From CAMBRQ01 sp945870325 (GTDB taxonomy: Bacteria > Bacillota > Clostridia > Lachnospirales > Lachnospiraceae), in contig NZ_JBNPMC010000017.1 in NCBI RefSeq assembly GCF_050313795.1, forward strand, positions 1 through 64,000: a stretch of DNA of 64,000 bases. The letters run 5' to 3'. The notes beneath the pieces were generated by a model. That model saw only the letters and a list, made by a program, of their open reading frames with translations, searched no databases and was not told the origin of the DNA. This document shows, in pieces, positions 35,122-43,227 of the stretch; position 1 is the stretch's first letter, and each line of letters begins with the position of its first letter. Position numbers and translations under genes: made by a program.

Positions 35122-36619
35122 ATGGTGGAATGGAATATTATTCAGGATCAGTGTCAGTGTGCTGATTCTGGGAGTTGCAAGCATCCTGGTTGTTGGATAT
35201 TTTGTAAGAGAATGGATGTGGCGTGATATCGAGGATCAGATTCGTGGAGACGCCTTAAGTATTCAAAGCAATACGGAGTTATACGTGCGGCAGATTCTGC
35301 TGATCAATAACTGCCAGATCAATGAAGATAGTTTTCGCAAATGCATGAATGATATCATAGTCCAACTAAAAAAGACGGGAGAATACGAAGTTGCCCTTTA
35401 TGATATGGATGGCGAGGTGCTTCAAAGAAGCGATAAGAACAGATTCTCAGGCGAAGATAAAAGGGCAGATTTTCAAAGAGCGAAGAATAAAGAAAGTGCC
35501 TTCACTGTGAATTATGGGCGTGAGGAGACTTGCGAGGTGTATCTGACAATGCCAGTACAGATAATGAATCAGGATATTGGGATTATCAGTTATTATATGG
35601 ATTACAACAATGTCTATCATCAGAAATGGAATTCCATCCAATCCATTCTTCGGATTACAGTGCTGGCCTTTGGGATTATCTTTGTGCTGATCTGGATTAT
35701 GATCAGTCGGATGGTGAAGCCGATTCGGGATCTAAGCCGTGTATCCAGTGCGATGTCCAGATGGCTTAAGGAAGGAAAGATGAATGATGGAATGGAGGCG
35801 GATTTTCAATATTGTGAACGGAAAGATGAGGTAGGGGAATTGTCACGGAACTATGTGCAGATGCTGCGTGTGACGGAAGAGCAGTTTGCGAAGATACAGG
35901 AAGACAGAGATCGTATTCTCATGTTATGGAACAGCCGTCAGGAATTCTACAATAACGTGACTCATGAATTAAAGACTCCACTTACCACGATCTCAGGATA
36001 TGCCCAGCTCATAGAGGAAAACGGTCTGAATGATGAAGAACTTTTCTATAATGGAATGGAGCATATTCTGCAGGAGAGTACAAGACTGCACCGGATGGTC
36101 GTACAGCTTCTGGAGATGCAGAATAAGGAGAGCATTGCTGGCGTGAGACCTCTGAATGTTACCGATCTTTTGAAAGATGTAATTGACGCTATGCAGATGA
36201 AGGCAGGACGGTATGAGAACCGGCTGCTTCTTAAAGGAGCGGGAACTTACATGATAGAAGGCAGAGAAGATAGAATCCGTCAAGTGTTTATTAATCTGAT
36301 TGATAATGCGATCAAGTACGGAGAGCCGAAGAAGGATATCGTCATTTCGATTGCCGCAAGGGCAAGAATGGTTCGGATTGCGGTTATCAATAAAGGAGAT
36401 GGTATGGATGAGGAAGAATTAAGTCATATCTTTGAGCCGTTCTACCGGGTAGATAAGGAATGTTCCAGGGAACTTGGAAGTTCAGGGCTTGGGCTTGCGA
36501 TTACCAAAAAGATTATGGAAGAGCATGGAGGAAGTATTGAGGCGGAATGCAGCCCGGACGGATATACAATTTTCAAGGTATATTTTCCGTTGATGCAGAA
36601 GGTTCGAAGGAAGGAGTGA
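35105..36619 (+). CDS. Membrane sensor histidine kinase with HAMP
   Basis: A 504-residue kinase. Two membrane segments (about residues 10-32 and 178-200) flank an extracytoplasmic sensor of about 145 residues. A HAMP linker (MVKPIRDLSRV) leads to the phospho-acceptor His287 in NNVTHELKTPLTTISG; the ATPase domain shows NLIDNAIKYG and GSSGLGLAITKK. The ATG at 35105 lies inside the response-regulator end; an upstream TTG at 35087 is less likely. The lipoprotein gene follows after 5 bases. Confidence 0.94.
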   Translation: MYRKSRWWNGILFRISVSVLILGVASILVVGYFVREWMWRDIEDQIRGDALSIQSNTELYVRQILLINNCQINEDSFRKCMNDIIVQLKKTGEYEVALYDMDGEVLQRSDKNRFSGEDKRADFQRAKNKESAFTVNYGREETCEVYLTMPVQIMNQDIGIISYYMDYNNVYHQKWNSIQSILRITVLAFGIIFVLIWIMISRMVKPIRDLSRVSSAMSRWLKEGKMNDGMEADFQYCERKDEVGELSRNYVQMLRVTEEQFAKIQEDRDRILMLWNSRQEFYNNVTHELKTPLTTISGYAQLIEENGLNDEELFYNGMEHILQESTRLHRMVVQLLEMQNKESIAGVRPLNVTDLLKDVIDAMQMKAGRYENRLLLKGAGTYMIEGREDRIRQVFINLIDNAIKYGEPKKDIVISIAARARMVRIAVINKGDGMDEEELSHIFEPFYRVDKECSRELGSSGLGLAITKKIMEEHGGSIEAECSPDGYTIFKVYFPLMQKVRRKE

Positions 36620-36624
36620 TCGGA

Positions 36625-37851
36625 ATGGACCGAATAAGCAATAGAATAGGCAGATATTTTGTAGGATATATGCTGACAATCAGTCTTTTATGCGGCTGTG
36701 GCATGAAAGAAGTGTCCAAAACGATAGTGCTTCCTGAGGAAAATCGAGAAGAAGCAGAGAATGGAAGTATTGAAATAAAGGATATCCATGAATATACTTA
36801 TGAGGGCAATGGAAATGAACTCGGATACATTGCGTGGGATCAGGAGGATGAGGACAGCCTTTGGATTGTGAGAGATGCAGGAGCGGATACGGGAATGCAT
36901 GCATATTATGCGCAGAAGATTGATATGGATACCAAAGAGATTCTGGAAAATATCCTGCTGGATGAAAGAGAGATCAGCAATGGGCAGATCGCGCCCGGAG
37001 GAAAATATATATCCTTTGAGACCTGGGAAGAATCGATGATCGGGTTGGTCATCTTCAAAACTTCCGAACAGGAAGCAACGGTGCTTCGGGAATGGGAAGA
37101 TGCGACAGAGATGTCCTGTTATGCGTGGAGTGGAGACGGGACAAAGTTTTTCTCATGGACGGATGGCAATTATTGTAAACAGAATCCATATCAGGATTGG
37201 TCCATATGCAGATATGACATGGAAACCGGAGAAAAAATAGAGATTCAATTTGAAGGAAATGAGTATTTTTGGAGGACTGTGGTGCCGAACAGAGATGGGT
37301 CTAAAGTGTATATTACAGAAAATGGTATGGAGCAGTCGAGAAATACGCTTGATATGGTAATGGAAGAGAATTCTGCAGAGGATGGCACTGCAAGGACAGT
37401 TGCACTGCATCGGATACTTGATATGAATACCCAGGAGATCTGCAATCTGGGGGATCAGTTGACGGAAATGGCATTCCCCATGTTCGATACGGAAGCGGGG
37501 CTGATTGCCAAAGACAGAGATGATCATATCGTGTTATATCAGGATTTGACCACGTCACCTGCCAAAAAGGATCTTCTGACGTTGGATTATATGAACGCAG
37601 AGGTATTTGCATGTGAACAGGGAGACCATATATTCCTTGTGGAGGGAGATCAGGATAACCGATACATGCAGGTGGTCGGCATGCAGATCGAAGATGGAGA
37701 AGTAACCGGGCAGCAGGTACTGTACAAAGGAATTGCGGGGAATGATGCGACAGTGGCTATTCATCCAATGGATCATGCGGTTGCAATTCAAAGCAGCGAT
37801 TATATAGAAAATGACAGATGGCGCATTACAATTACCGTGTTAGAGTACTGA
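36625..37851 (+). CDS. Lipoprotein, beta-propeller-like, linked to a two-component system
   Basis: A 409-residue predicted lipoprotein. From the ATG at 36625 a signal segment reads FVGYMLTISLLCGCG, with the lipidated Cys probably the second of the pair. The mature part has repeated blocks of the type GYIAWDQEDEDSLWIV, NGQIAPGGKYISFETWE and CYAWSGDGTKFFSWTDG, typical of WD40/TolB-like propeller blades. No enzyme motif is seen. GAAGGAAGGAG stands before the ATG, 5 bases after the kinase stop. Its place suggests an accessory sensor for the kinase, which is inference. Confidence 0.78.
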   Translation: MDRISNRIGRYFVGYMLTISLLCGCGMKEVSKTIVLPEENREEAENGSIEIKDIHEYTYEGNGNELGYIAWDQEDEDSLWIVRDAGADTGMHAYYAQKIDMDTKEILENILLDEREISNGQIAPGGKYISFETWEESMIGLVIFKTSEQEATVLREWEDATEMSCYAWSGDGTKFFSWTDGNYCKQNPYQDWSICRYDMETGEKIEIQFEGNEYFWRTVVPNRDGSKVYITENGMEQSRNTLDMVMEENSAEDGTARTVALHRILDMNTQEICNLGDQLTEMAFPMFDTEAGLIAKDRDDHIVLYQDLTTSPAKKDLLTLDYMNAEVFACEQGDHIFLVEGDQDNRYMQVVGMQIEDGEVTGQQVLYKGIAGNDATVAIHPMDHAVAIQSSDYIENDRWRITITVLEY

Positions 37852-37954
37852 TGGCAGAATTCCTTTTTCCTTAAGAAATATCTAATTATTATTTTAGAAA
37901 ATTGCCACATCCGGGACACATTTCTCTTATACAATCAAAGAGTACTTGAATTAA

Positions 37955-37986
37955 TTGGCATAGAAAAGGGGTGATGCCAATATAAT
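37955..37986 (+). promoter_or_regulatory. Operator-like inverted repeat abutting a -10 box
   Basis: TTGGCAT (37955-37961) and ATGCCAA (37974-37980) form a 7-bp inverted repeat with 12-base spacing, directly followed by TATAAT (37981-37986). No consensus -35 lies at the right distance, which suits an activator- or repressor-controlled promoter for the small gene at 38024. Confidence 0.5.
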
Positions 37987-38023
37987 AGTAAGAGGGTATA
38001 AATAAGAGAATGGAGGTATTAAA

Positions 38024-38179
38024 ATGCAGCAGAAAAAAGAATCAAACTATACAGAAGTTATCTCGATGGAAGAATACCTTACAAAAAGAAGAAAAGTCAG
38101 GGCAATGGAGAAGAATGAAAGACGCGGCGGAATCCCGAAGGAGAATCACGCATTGGTTCTGGCAGAATTGTATATATAG
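38024..38179 (+). CDS. Small basic protein, 51 residues
   Basis: Not recognised. The ATG at 38024 has GGAGGT 8 bases upstream and the frame runs 51 codons to TAG. The product begins MQQKKESNYTEVISMEEYLT and is rich in Lys, Arg and Glu with no membrane segment. A likely promoter with an inverted repeat lies 38 bases upstream and a hairpin follows the stop, so this is a self-contained unit. A 73-codon frame from 38010 overlaps it in another phase but has no ribosome site. Confidence 0.6.
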   Translation: MQQKKESNYTEVISMEEYLTKRRKVRAMEKNERRGGIPKENHALVLAELYI

Positions 38180-38190
38180 CGAAGAATATA

Positions 38191-38226
38191 AGAGACAGGT
38201 CCGAATACATAAGACCTGTCTCCTCT
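38191..38226. terminator. Hairpin between convergent small genes
   Basis: GAGACAGGT (38192-38200) pairs with ACCTGTCTC (38214-38222). The T-rich tail is modest on both sides. It lies between the 51-codon gene (+) and the minus-strand membrane-protein gene. Confidence 0.6.
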
Positions 38227-38504
38227 TATGAAGATTTGTGGTTCTTCCTGAAAGTCTCATCATCCTGTCCGAGCGTCTCAGTATCGCTGATATCGTCTCC
38301 TGGCCTGTCACTGCCTTTGGCCATCTTATAGACGAGTGTATAGGCATAGAGAAGAACCGGAAGAATAATGGTGCAGGCGATAGATGCCTTCAGTAATCCC
38401 ATCGTGGAAGAATGGTCGATCAGTGCGAAGACAAGAGTACTTGCATACATGCCAAAAAGCAGAACCGCACCGACCAATGCTAAGATACGTTTTACCTTTT
38501 TCAT
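38226..38504 (-). CDS. Small two-TM membrane protein
   Basis: A 92-residue protein with two hydrophobic segments (about 6-29 RILALVGAVLLFGMYASTLV and 36-60) and a polar, acidic C-terminal tail of 30 residues. AAAGGATGA precedes the ATG. The family is not recognised with confidence. It is transcribed divergently from the SEC-C gene. Confidence 0.72.
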   Translation of the reverse strand: MKKVKRILALVGAVLLFGMYASTLVFALIDHSSTMGLLKASIACTIILPVLLYAYTLVYKMAKGSDRPGDDISDTETLGQDDETFRKNHKSS

Positions 38505-38607
38505 AAAAAAATCATCCTTTACATCTAATCAAGACTTTAGTATATTATATAAAGAGCAAAAGAAAATTGCAAACTAATACAAAAATAAATACAAAGGAGT
38601 ATCACAT

Positions 38608-39114
38608 ATGAGTCGTACATTATTAGATCAGTGGAAAGATATTGCGTATAACGAGAAGGCAGACAGAGGTCAGTTTCAGAGATTCTGGGGAACTTATTTC
38701 CAGATTGAAAAAGAGATCTATGAGCAGCTTCTTGCGAATCCAGATGAAGAAGTAAAAGGAACCGTAAAAGAATTGGCTGAGAAATACGGTCAGGAAGTCC
38801 TGACTATGGTAGGATTCTTAGATGGAATCAATGAAAGTCTGAAAGAAGAGAACCCAATCGATACCATGGATGAGGATACCGTTGTAAGCCTTGCATTCGA
38901 TAAAGAGAAACTGTATAAGAACATGGTTGCTGCTAAGGCGGACTGGTTATACGAACTTCCACAGTGGAAAGAGATTTATTCTGAGGAAGAGTTAAAGCGA
39001 CTGTATAAAGAGCAGAAAGAATCAACCACAATTCGCAAGGAGAAGAAGATTGGGCGTAATGATCCATGCCCGTGTGGTTCTGGTAAGAAATATAAGAAAT
39101 GTTGTGGTAGATAA
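38608..39114 (+). CDS. SEC-C zinc-motif protein
   Basis: A 168-residue protein: an alpha-helical acidic body of about 145 residues and a C-terminal SEC-C zinc-binding motif, GRNDPCPCGSGKKYKKCCG, as at the end of SecA. Stand-alone SEC-C proteins are common in Firmicutes; some bind the ribosome or SecB-like partners, but the role here is unknown. AAAGGAG precedes ATG. Its TAA overlaps the ATG of the next gene. Confidence 0.88.
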   Translation: MSRTLLDQWKDIAYNEKADRGQFQRFWGTYFQIEKEIYEQLLANPDEEVKGTVKELAEKYGQEVLTMVGFLDGINESLKEENPIDTMDEDTVVSLAFDKEKLYKNMVAAKADWLYELPQWKEIYSEEELKRLYKEQKESTTIRKEKKIGRNDPCPCGSGKKYKKCCGR

Positions 39115-39827
39115 TGTTAGTATTAGGAGGATTGTGCCTGGCATATTATGCTGTTCTGTGTGTGACGCTTAAGAAATGGGACTCTACATTCTCGAGATTC
39201 TGGCTGGCAGCAGGAGTGTTGCTTCTGTTGTGTGACAGAATAGATGGTGTCCCGGTGGTGGAAGCATGGAAACCTGTCTTAGGGACGCTGGCTATGATTC
39301 TGGCAGTGATCTTTATTGTGACAGAGGGCATGATTATTGCAGGTATGTTTCCTAAGAAGGGAAAGGAATATCCGTATCTGATCGTGCTTGGAGCACAGGT
39401 GAATGGCAGGAAGATTACGGATTCTTTATACCGACGGCTTCAGAGAGCCGTGAGATACTTGAAAGCGCATCCGCATACGCTGGTCATCGTGTCAGGCGGC
39501 ATGGGAAAAGGTGAAGAGGTGACGGAGGCAGCGGCTATGGCGGAGTATCTGCTGGCAGAAGGCATCGAGAAGAGGCGGATCATCCTGGAGGATTGCTCCA
39601 GGACGACGAAGGAGAATCTAAAGTTTTCTTCTGTCTATATTAAGGATATGGGAATGGATGTTGGGATTGTGTCCAATAATTTCCATATGTACCGGGCGTG
39701 CCGTTATGCGAAGAGGCTGGGTTACCAGAATCCTTATCCAGTGGCAGCAAACTGTCATCCTCTGTTGATGGTCAACTATATGGTCAGAGAATTCTTTGCT
39801 GTGTGGAAGATGTATCTGCTTGGATAA
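39114..39827 (+). CDS. YdcF/SanA-family (DUF218) membrane protein
   Basis: A 237-residue protein with N-terminal hydrophobic segments (about 2-18, 24-40, 55-75), then a DUF218 domain: YPYLIVLGAQVNGRKITDSL, VIVSGGMGKGEEVTEA, SRTTKENLKF and VSNNFHMYRA. The family includes SanA, ElyC and YdcF and is linked to envelope integrity; the enzymatic activity is unresolved. The ATG shares its A with the SEC-C stop codon, so translation is coupled. Confidence 0.88.
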   Translation: MLVLGGLCLAYYAVLCVTLKKWDSTFSRFWLAAGVLLLLCDRIDGVPVVEAWKPVLGTLAMILAVIFIVTEGMIIAGMFPKKGKEYPYLIVLGAQVNGRKITDSLYRRLQRAVRYLKAHPHTLVIVSGGMGKGEEVTEAAAMAEYLLAEGIEKRRIILEDCSRTTKENLKFSSVYIKDMGMDVGIVSNNFHMYRACRYAKRLGYQNPYPVAANCHPLLMVNYMVREFFAVWKMYLLG

Positions 39828-39898
39828 GTATGATAAAAATTGCGATGATCGGAATAAGAATCTGTTCAAGAATCGCATGATTGGGATTGAAAACCTGG

Positions 39899-39926
39899 TT
39901 GACAAAGAAAAAGACCGTGTTATAAT
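39899..39926 (+). promoter_or_regulatory. Promoter of the thr T-box operon
   Basis: TTGACA (39899-39904), 16 bases, TATAAT (39921-39926), both consensus. Confidence 0.82.
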
Positions 39927-39934
39927 TAGAACAT

Positions 39935-40172
39935 ATCTGAAAACACGTTGACGAGACGAGTAAGTTGGGAAAGAGATAGCAGAGAGAGAAGCCAGAGGCT
40001 GCAAGCTTCTTATCTTGGAACCTTCTGAAGACTACCTCTGAGTGGCTGCAAAACAGTCCGGTGATTCCGTTATCATCATGAAGAAGTGGTTCTGACATGA
40101 CTGTCAGAGCAATTAGGGTGGAACCGCGAGTTGACTCGTCCCTTACAGTGAGTGCTGTAAGGGACGTTTTTT
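39935..40172 (+). promoter_or_regulatory. T-box leader, threonine specific
   Basis: The T-box AGGGTGGAACCGCGAG lies at 40115-40130. The terminator stem GTCCCTTACAG / CTGTAAGGGAC (about 40139-40165) is followed by GTTTTTT. Stem I starts with AGAGAGAAG and the hand-placed specifier is ACC (40034-40036) after TGAAGACT, which encodes threonine and fits thrS downstream. The operon would be thioesterase then thrS. Confidence 0.92.
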
Positions 40173-40173
40173 C

Positions 40174-40310
40174 GTATCATAGGAAATTTCGTCTCCTATG
40201 ATACAAAAACCTTCCGGGAGGATGCGCACTCGCACGAAGAGGCAGAATGCCGCAGGCGGCCGTGCTCGGCGCGGGAATGTGCTTTGCACATTCTGTTTTG
40301 TATAGGAAAC
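40174..40310. repeat. GC-rich structured element after the T-box
   Basis: GTATCATAGGA (40174-40184) pairs with TCCTATGATAC (40194-40204). CCTATGATACAAAA near 40195 and TTTTGTATAGG near 40296 frame a GC-rich core with GCCGCAGGCGGC (40249-40260) and GAATGTGCTTTGCACATTC (40275-40293). The core composition differs from the AT-rich surroundings, suggesting an inserted intergenic repeat or structured RNA. It lies in the transcribed leader of the thioesterase-thrS operon. Confidence 0.6.
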
Positions 40311-40351
40311 TGCCAATTGAGATACAACGAGAGAAGGGAAAGGTGTGAAGG

Positions 40352-40807
40352 ATGAGTGAATGGAAACCTTACCGGCATAAAGTACAGTATTATGAGACCG
40401 ACCAGATGGGAATCGTACACCATTCCAATTATATCCGCTGGTTTGAAGAAGCCAGAACCGATTATATGGAACAGATGGGAATGGGTTATGACCAGATGGA
40501 AGAGAAGGGAATCCTAAGCCCGGTACTGGCAGTAGAGGCTGATTACCTGAGGATGGTTCACTTTGGAGAGACGGTCACCATTGAGACATACATCAAAGAA
40601 TATAATGGAATTAAGTTGACGGTAGGCTATGAAGTGATCAGTGATAAGACCCAGATGGTTCACTGCCGTGGGACAACGAAGCATTGCTTTATCAACCGAA
40701 AAGGCAGACCATTGTCTATGAAACATACAAGTATCGAATTCCATAATATGTTTATCCAAGGTTTAGAAGATTATAAAAATAAAAAAAGAGAGGATGAAAG
40801 ACTATGA
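40352..40807 (+). CDS. Acyl-CoA thioesterase, YbgC/4HBT family
   Basis: A 151-residue hotdog-fold thioesterase. The family signature is YYETDQMGIVHHSNYIRWFEEAR near residue 11 (quoted in part: ETDQMGIVHHSNYIRWFEEA), with the catalytic Asp in the ETDQMG turn. The substrate acyl-CoA is unknown. Its last four bases overlap the thrS start (ATGA), and it sits between the Thr T-box and thrS, so a thioesterase is placed under threonine-tRNA control. Confidence 0.9.
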   Translation: MSEWKPYRHKVQYYETDQMGIVHHSNYIRWFEEARTDYMEQMGMGYDQMEEKGILSPVLAVEADYLRMVHFGETVTIETYIKEYNGIKLTVGYEVISDKTQMVHCRGTTKHCFINRKGRPLSMKHTSIEFHNMFIQGLEDYKNKKREDERL

Positions 40808-42729
40808 AAATTACATTAAAAGACGGTTCTTGCAAAGAATACGAAGAAAGCATGTCAGTGCTTGATATCGCCAAAGATATCAGTGAAGGACTGGCAAGAG
40901 TTGCAACAAGTGCAAAGGTTGATGGAGAGATCGTTGACTTAAGAACAGTCATCTCAGAAGACTGCGAGTTAGAACTTCTGACATTCGACTCTGAGGATGG
41001 AAAAGGTGCATTCTGGCATACTACATCCCACATTATGGCACAGGCAATCAAGCGTCTGTATCCGGAGACCAAACTGGCAATCGGACCATCCATTGACAAT
41101 GGGTTCTATTATGACCTGGACAGAGAGACTCCGTTCGTTGCAGAAGATCTGGAGAAGATTGAAGCAGAGATGAAGAAGATTGTAAAAGAGGCTCTGCCAA
41201 TCGAAAGATTTACTAAGTCAAGAGAAGACGCGATTGCATATTTTAAAGAAAATAACGAACCATATAAAGTAGAGTTGGTAGAAGATCTTCCGGAAGGAGA
41301 AGAGATTAGTTTCTATCAGCAGGGCGAATTCGTAGACTTATGTGCAGGTCCACACCTGATGTCTACCAAGAATGTGAAGGCTGTAAAACTGACAAGCCTT
41401 GCAGGTGCTTACTGGCGTGGAAGCGAGAAGAACAAGATGCTTACCAGAATCTATGGTATCTCTTATCCGAAGAAGGCGCAGTTGGAAGAATACCTGCACA
41501 TGATCGAAGAGGCTAAGAAGCGTGACCATAGAAAATTAGGAAAAGAACTGGGATTGTTCATGATGTGTGATGAAGGGCCTGGATTCCCGTTCTTCCTTCC
41601 AAAGGGAATGGTGCTTAAGAACACGCTGTTAGAGTACTGGAGAGAACTGCATAAGAAGAATGGATATGTTGAGATCTCTACGCCAATCATCTTAAGCAGA
41701 CATCTGTGGGAGAATTCCGGACACTGGGATCACTACAAAGACAATATGTACACAACTGTCATTGATGATGAAGATTTTGCGGTAAAACCAATGAACTGTC
41801 CGGGTGGAATGCTTGTGTACAAGTCTGAGCCACGTTCTTATAAAGACCTGCCGCTTCGTGCCGGAGAGATCGGTCTGGTGCACAGACATGAGAAATCCGG
41901 AGCGCTTCATGGACTATTCCGTGTAAGATGCTTTAATCAGGATGATGCCCATATCTTCATGACACCGGATCAGATTCGTGATGAGATCAAGGGTGTTGCA
42001 AAACTGATTGATGAAGTATACAGCCTGTTTGGATTCAAATACCACGTAGAATTATCTACCCGTCCGGAAGACAGCATGGGAAGTGATGAAGATTGGGAGA
42101 TGGCAACAGAAGGTCTGAAAGGTGCATTAGATGATCTTGGATTGGATTACGTGATTAATGAAGGTGACGGTGCATTCTACGGACCAAAGATTGACTTCCA
42201 TCTGGAGGATTCTATCGGAAGAACATGGCAGTGCGGAACCATTCAGCTGGATATGCAGATGCCGCAGCGCTTTGAACTGGAATACACTGGTGCGGACGGA
42301 GAGAAGCATCGTCCGATCATGATCCACCGTGTAGCCTTCGGTTCTGTTGAGCGTTTCATCGGTATCCTGATTGAGCATTTTGCAGGTGCATTCCCGACAT
42401 GGCTTGCTCCGGTACAGGTAAAAGTGCTTCCAATCTCAGAGAAGCATCTGGAATATGGACAGAAGGTGCTGGCAGAATTAGAGGCAGCAGGAATCCGTGC
42501 AGAGATTGATGAAAGAGCAGAGAAGATTGGCTACAAGATCCGTGAGGCTCAGATGAACAAGATTCCATACATGCTGGTAGTAGGCGCGAAAGAAGAAGAG
42601 CAGAATCTGGTAGCAGTAAGAAGCCGCTTTGCCGGAGATGAAGGTCAGAAAGAAATTGGAACATTCATCGAAGCAATCAAAGAAGAGATTGCTTCTAAAA
42701 CACAGCGTGAAGTTGTAAAAGAAGATTAA
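40804..42729 (+). CDS. thrS: Threonyl-tRNA synthetase
   Basis: A 641-residue class II synthetase. Order: TGS domain (1-62), the editing/SAD domain (HTTSHIMAQA, then VDLCAGPH near 180), catalytic core with class II motifs (GHWDHYKDNMYT, MNCPGGMLVY, RHEKSGALHGLFRVR) and zinc ligands, and the HGTP anticodon-binding domain from about 535 (PVQVKVLPISEKH). Full length and editing residues (HxxxH, CxxxH) are kept. Start by ATGA overlap with the thioesterase; GAGAGGATG upstream. Confidence 0.98.
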   Translation: MKITLKDGSCKEYEESMSVLDIAKDISEGLARVATSAKVDGEIVDLRTVISEDCELELLTFDSEDGKGAFWHTTSHIMAQAIKRLYPETKLAIGPSIDNGFYYDLDRETPFVAEDLEKIEAEMKKIVKEALPIERFTKSREDAIAYFKENNEPYKVELVEDLPEGEEISFYQQGEFVDLCAGPHLMSTKNVKAVKLTSLAGAYWRGSEKNKMLTRIYGISYPKKAQLEEYLHMIEEAKKRDHRKLGKELGLFMMCDEGPGFPFFLPKGMVLKNTLLEYWRELHKKNGYVEISTPIILSRHLWENSGHWDHYKDNMYTTVIDDEDFAVKPMNCPGGMLVYKSEPRSYKDLPLRAGEIGLVHRHEKSGALHGLFRVRCFNQDDAHIFMTPDQIRDEIKGVAKLIDEVYSLFGFKYHVELSTRPEDSMGSDEDWEMATEGLKGALDDLGLDYVINEGDGAFYGPKIDFHLEDSIGRTWQCGTIQLDMQMPQRFELEYTGADGEKHRPIMIHRVAFGSVERFIGILIEHFAGAFPTWLAPVQVKVLPISEKHLEYGQKVLAELEAAGIRAEIDERAEKIGYKIREAQMNKIPYMLVVGAKEEEQNLVAVRSRFAGDEGQKEIGTFIEAIKEEIASKTQREVVKED

Positions 42730-42797
42730 TTAAAAAGTTTAAAAATAAAAAAAGCGGGCATAATAAACCTTGATCATGAATATTAGGAGGTAAGATT

Positions 42798-43118
42798 ATG
42801 CCAGAATTAAGATGTACCGTACAGACATGTCTGCACAACAAGAATTTCTACTGTGATCTGGATGGAATCGTGGTAGGCGGCAACTCAGCAACACGTTCTG
42901 AAGAGACCTGCTGTGACAGTTTCGAAGAGCGTAAAGGGGACAGTTACAGCAATGTAACAAAAGAAGCGTCAGCAACCAGCAACATTGACTGCAAGGCTAC
43001 GGAGTGTATGTACAATGATGAATGCAAGTGCCATGCCGGCAAGATCAGCGTAGAAGGAAGCGATGCCTGTCAGTGCGAGCAGACGGAATGTGCCACATTC
43101 AAGTGTGGATGCAGATAA
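42798..43118 (+). CDS. DUF1540 cysteine-rich protein, two domains
   Basis: A 106-residue protein with two DUF1540 units: Cys6, Cys11, Cys18 and Cys37/38 in the first, and the second starting at about residue 60 (DCKATECMYNDECKCHAG) through CQCEQTECATFKCGC. The spacing of Cys residues suggests metal binding, but the role of DUF1540 is unknown. TTAGGAGGT precedes ATG. Monocistronic, ended by the hairpin at 43136. Confidence 0.9.
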   Translation: MPELRCTVQTCLHNKNFYCDLDGIVVGGNSATRSEETCCDSFEERKGDSYSNVTKEASATSNIDCKATECMYNDECKCHAGKISVEGSDACQCEQTECATFKCGCR

Positions 43119-43135
43119 GGGAAGAAAGAGACAAA

Positions 43136-43164
43136 AGAGGGAAGCCTTATGGCTTCTCTTTTTT
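43136..43164 (+). terminator. Terminator after DUF1540 gene
   Basis: GAAGCC (43141-43146) pairs with GGCTTC (43151-43156), extended by AGAG/CTCT, followed by TTTTTT. Confidence 0.87.
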
Positions 43165-43227
43165 GGTTGACGATGATATATTCTGAGGGTATAATTGAGA
43201 TATCTGCGTAGAGAAGAGGATGATAGA

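Noticed and set aside
38010..38231. 73-codon frame from 38010
   Set aside because: It overlaps the 51-codon gene in another phase, lacks a ribosome site and runs through the terminator hairpin.
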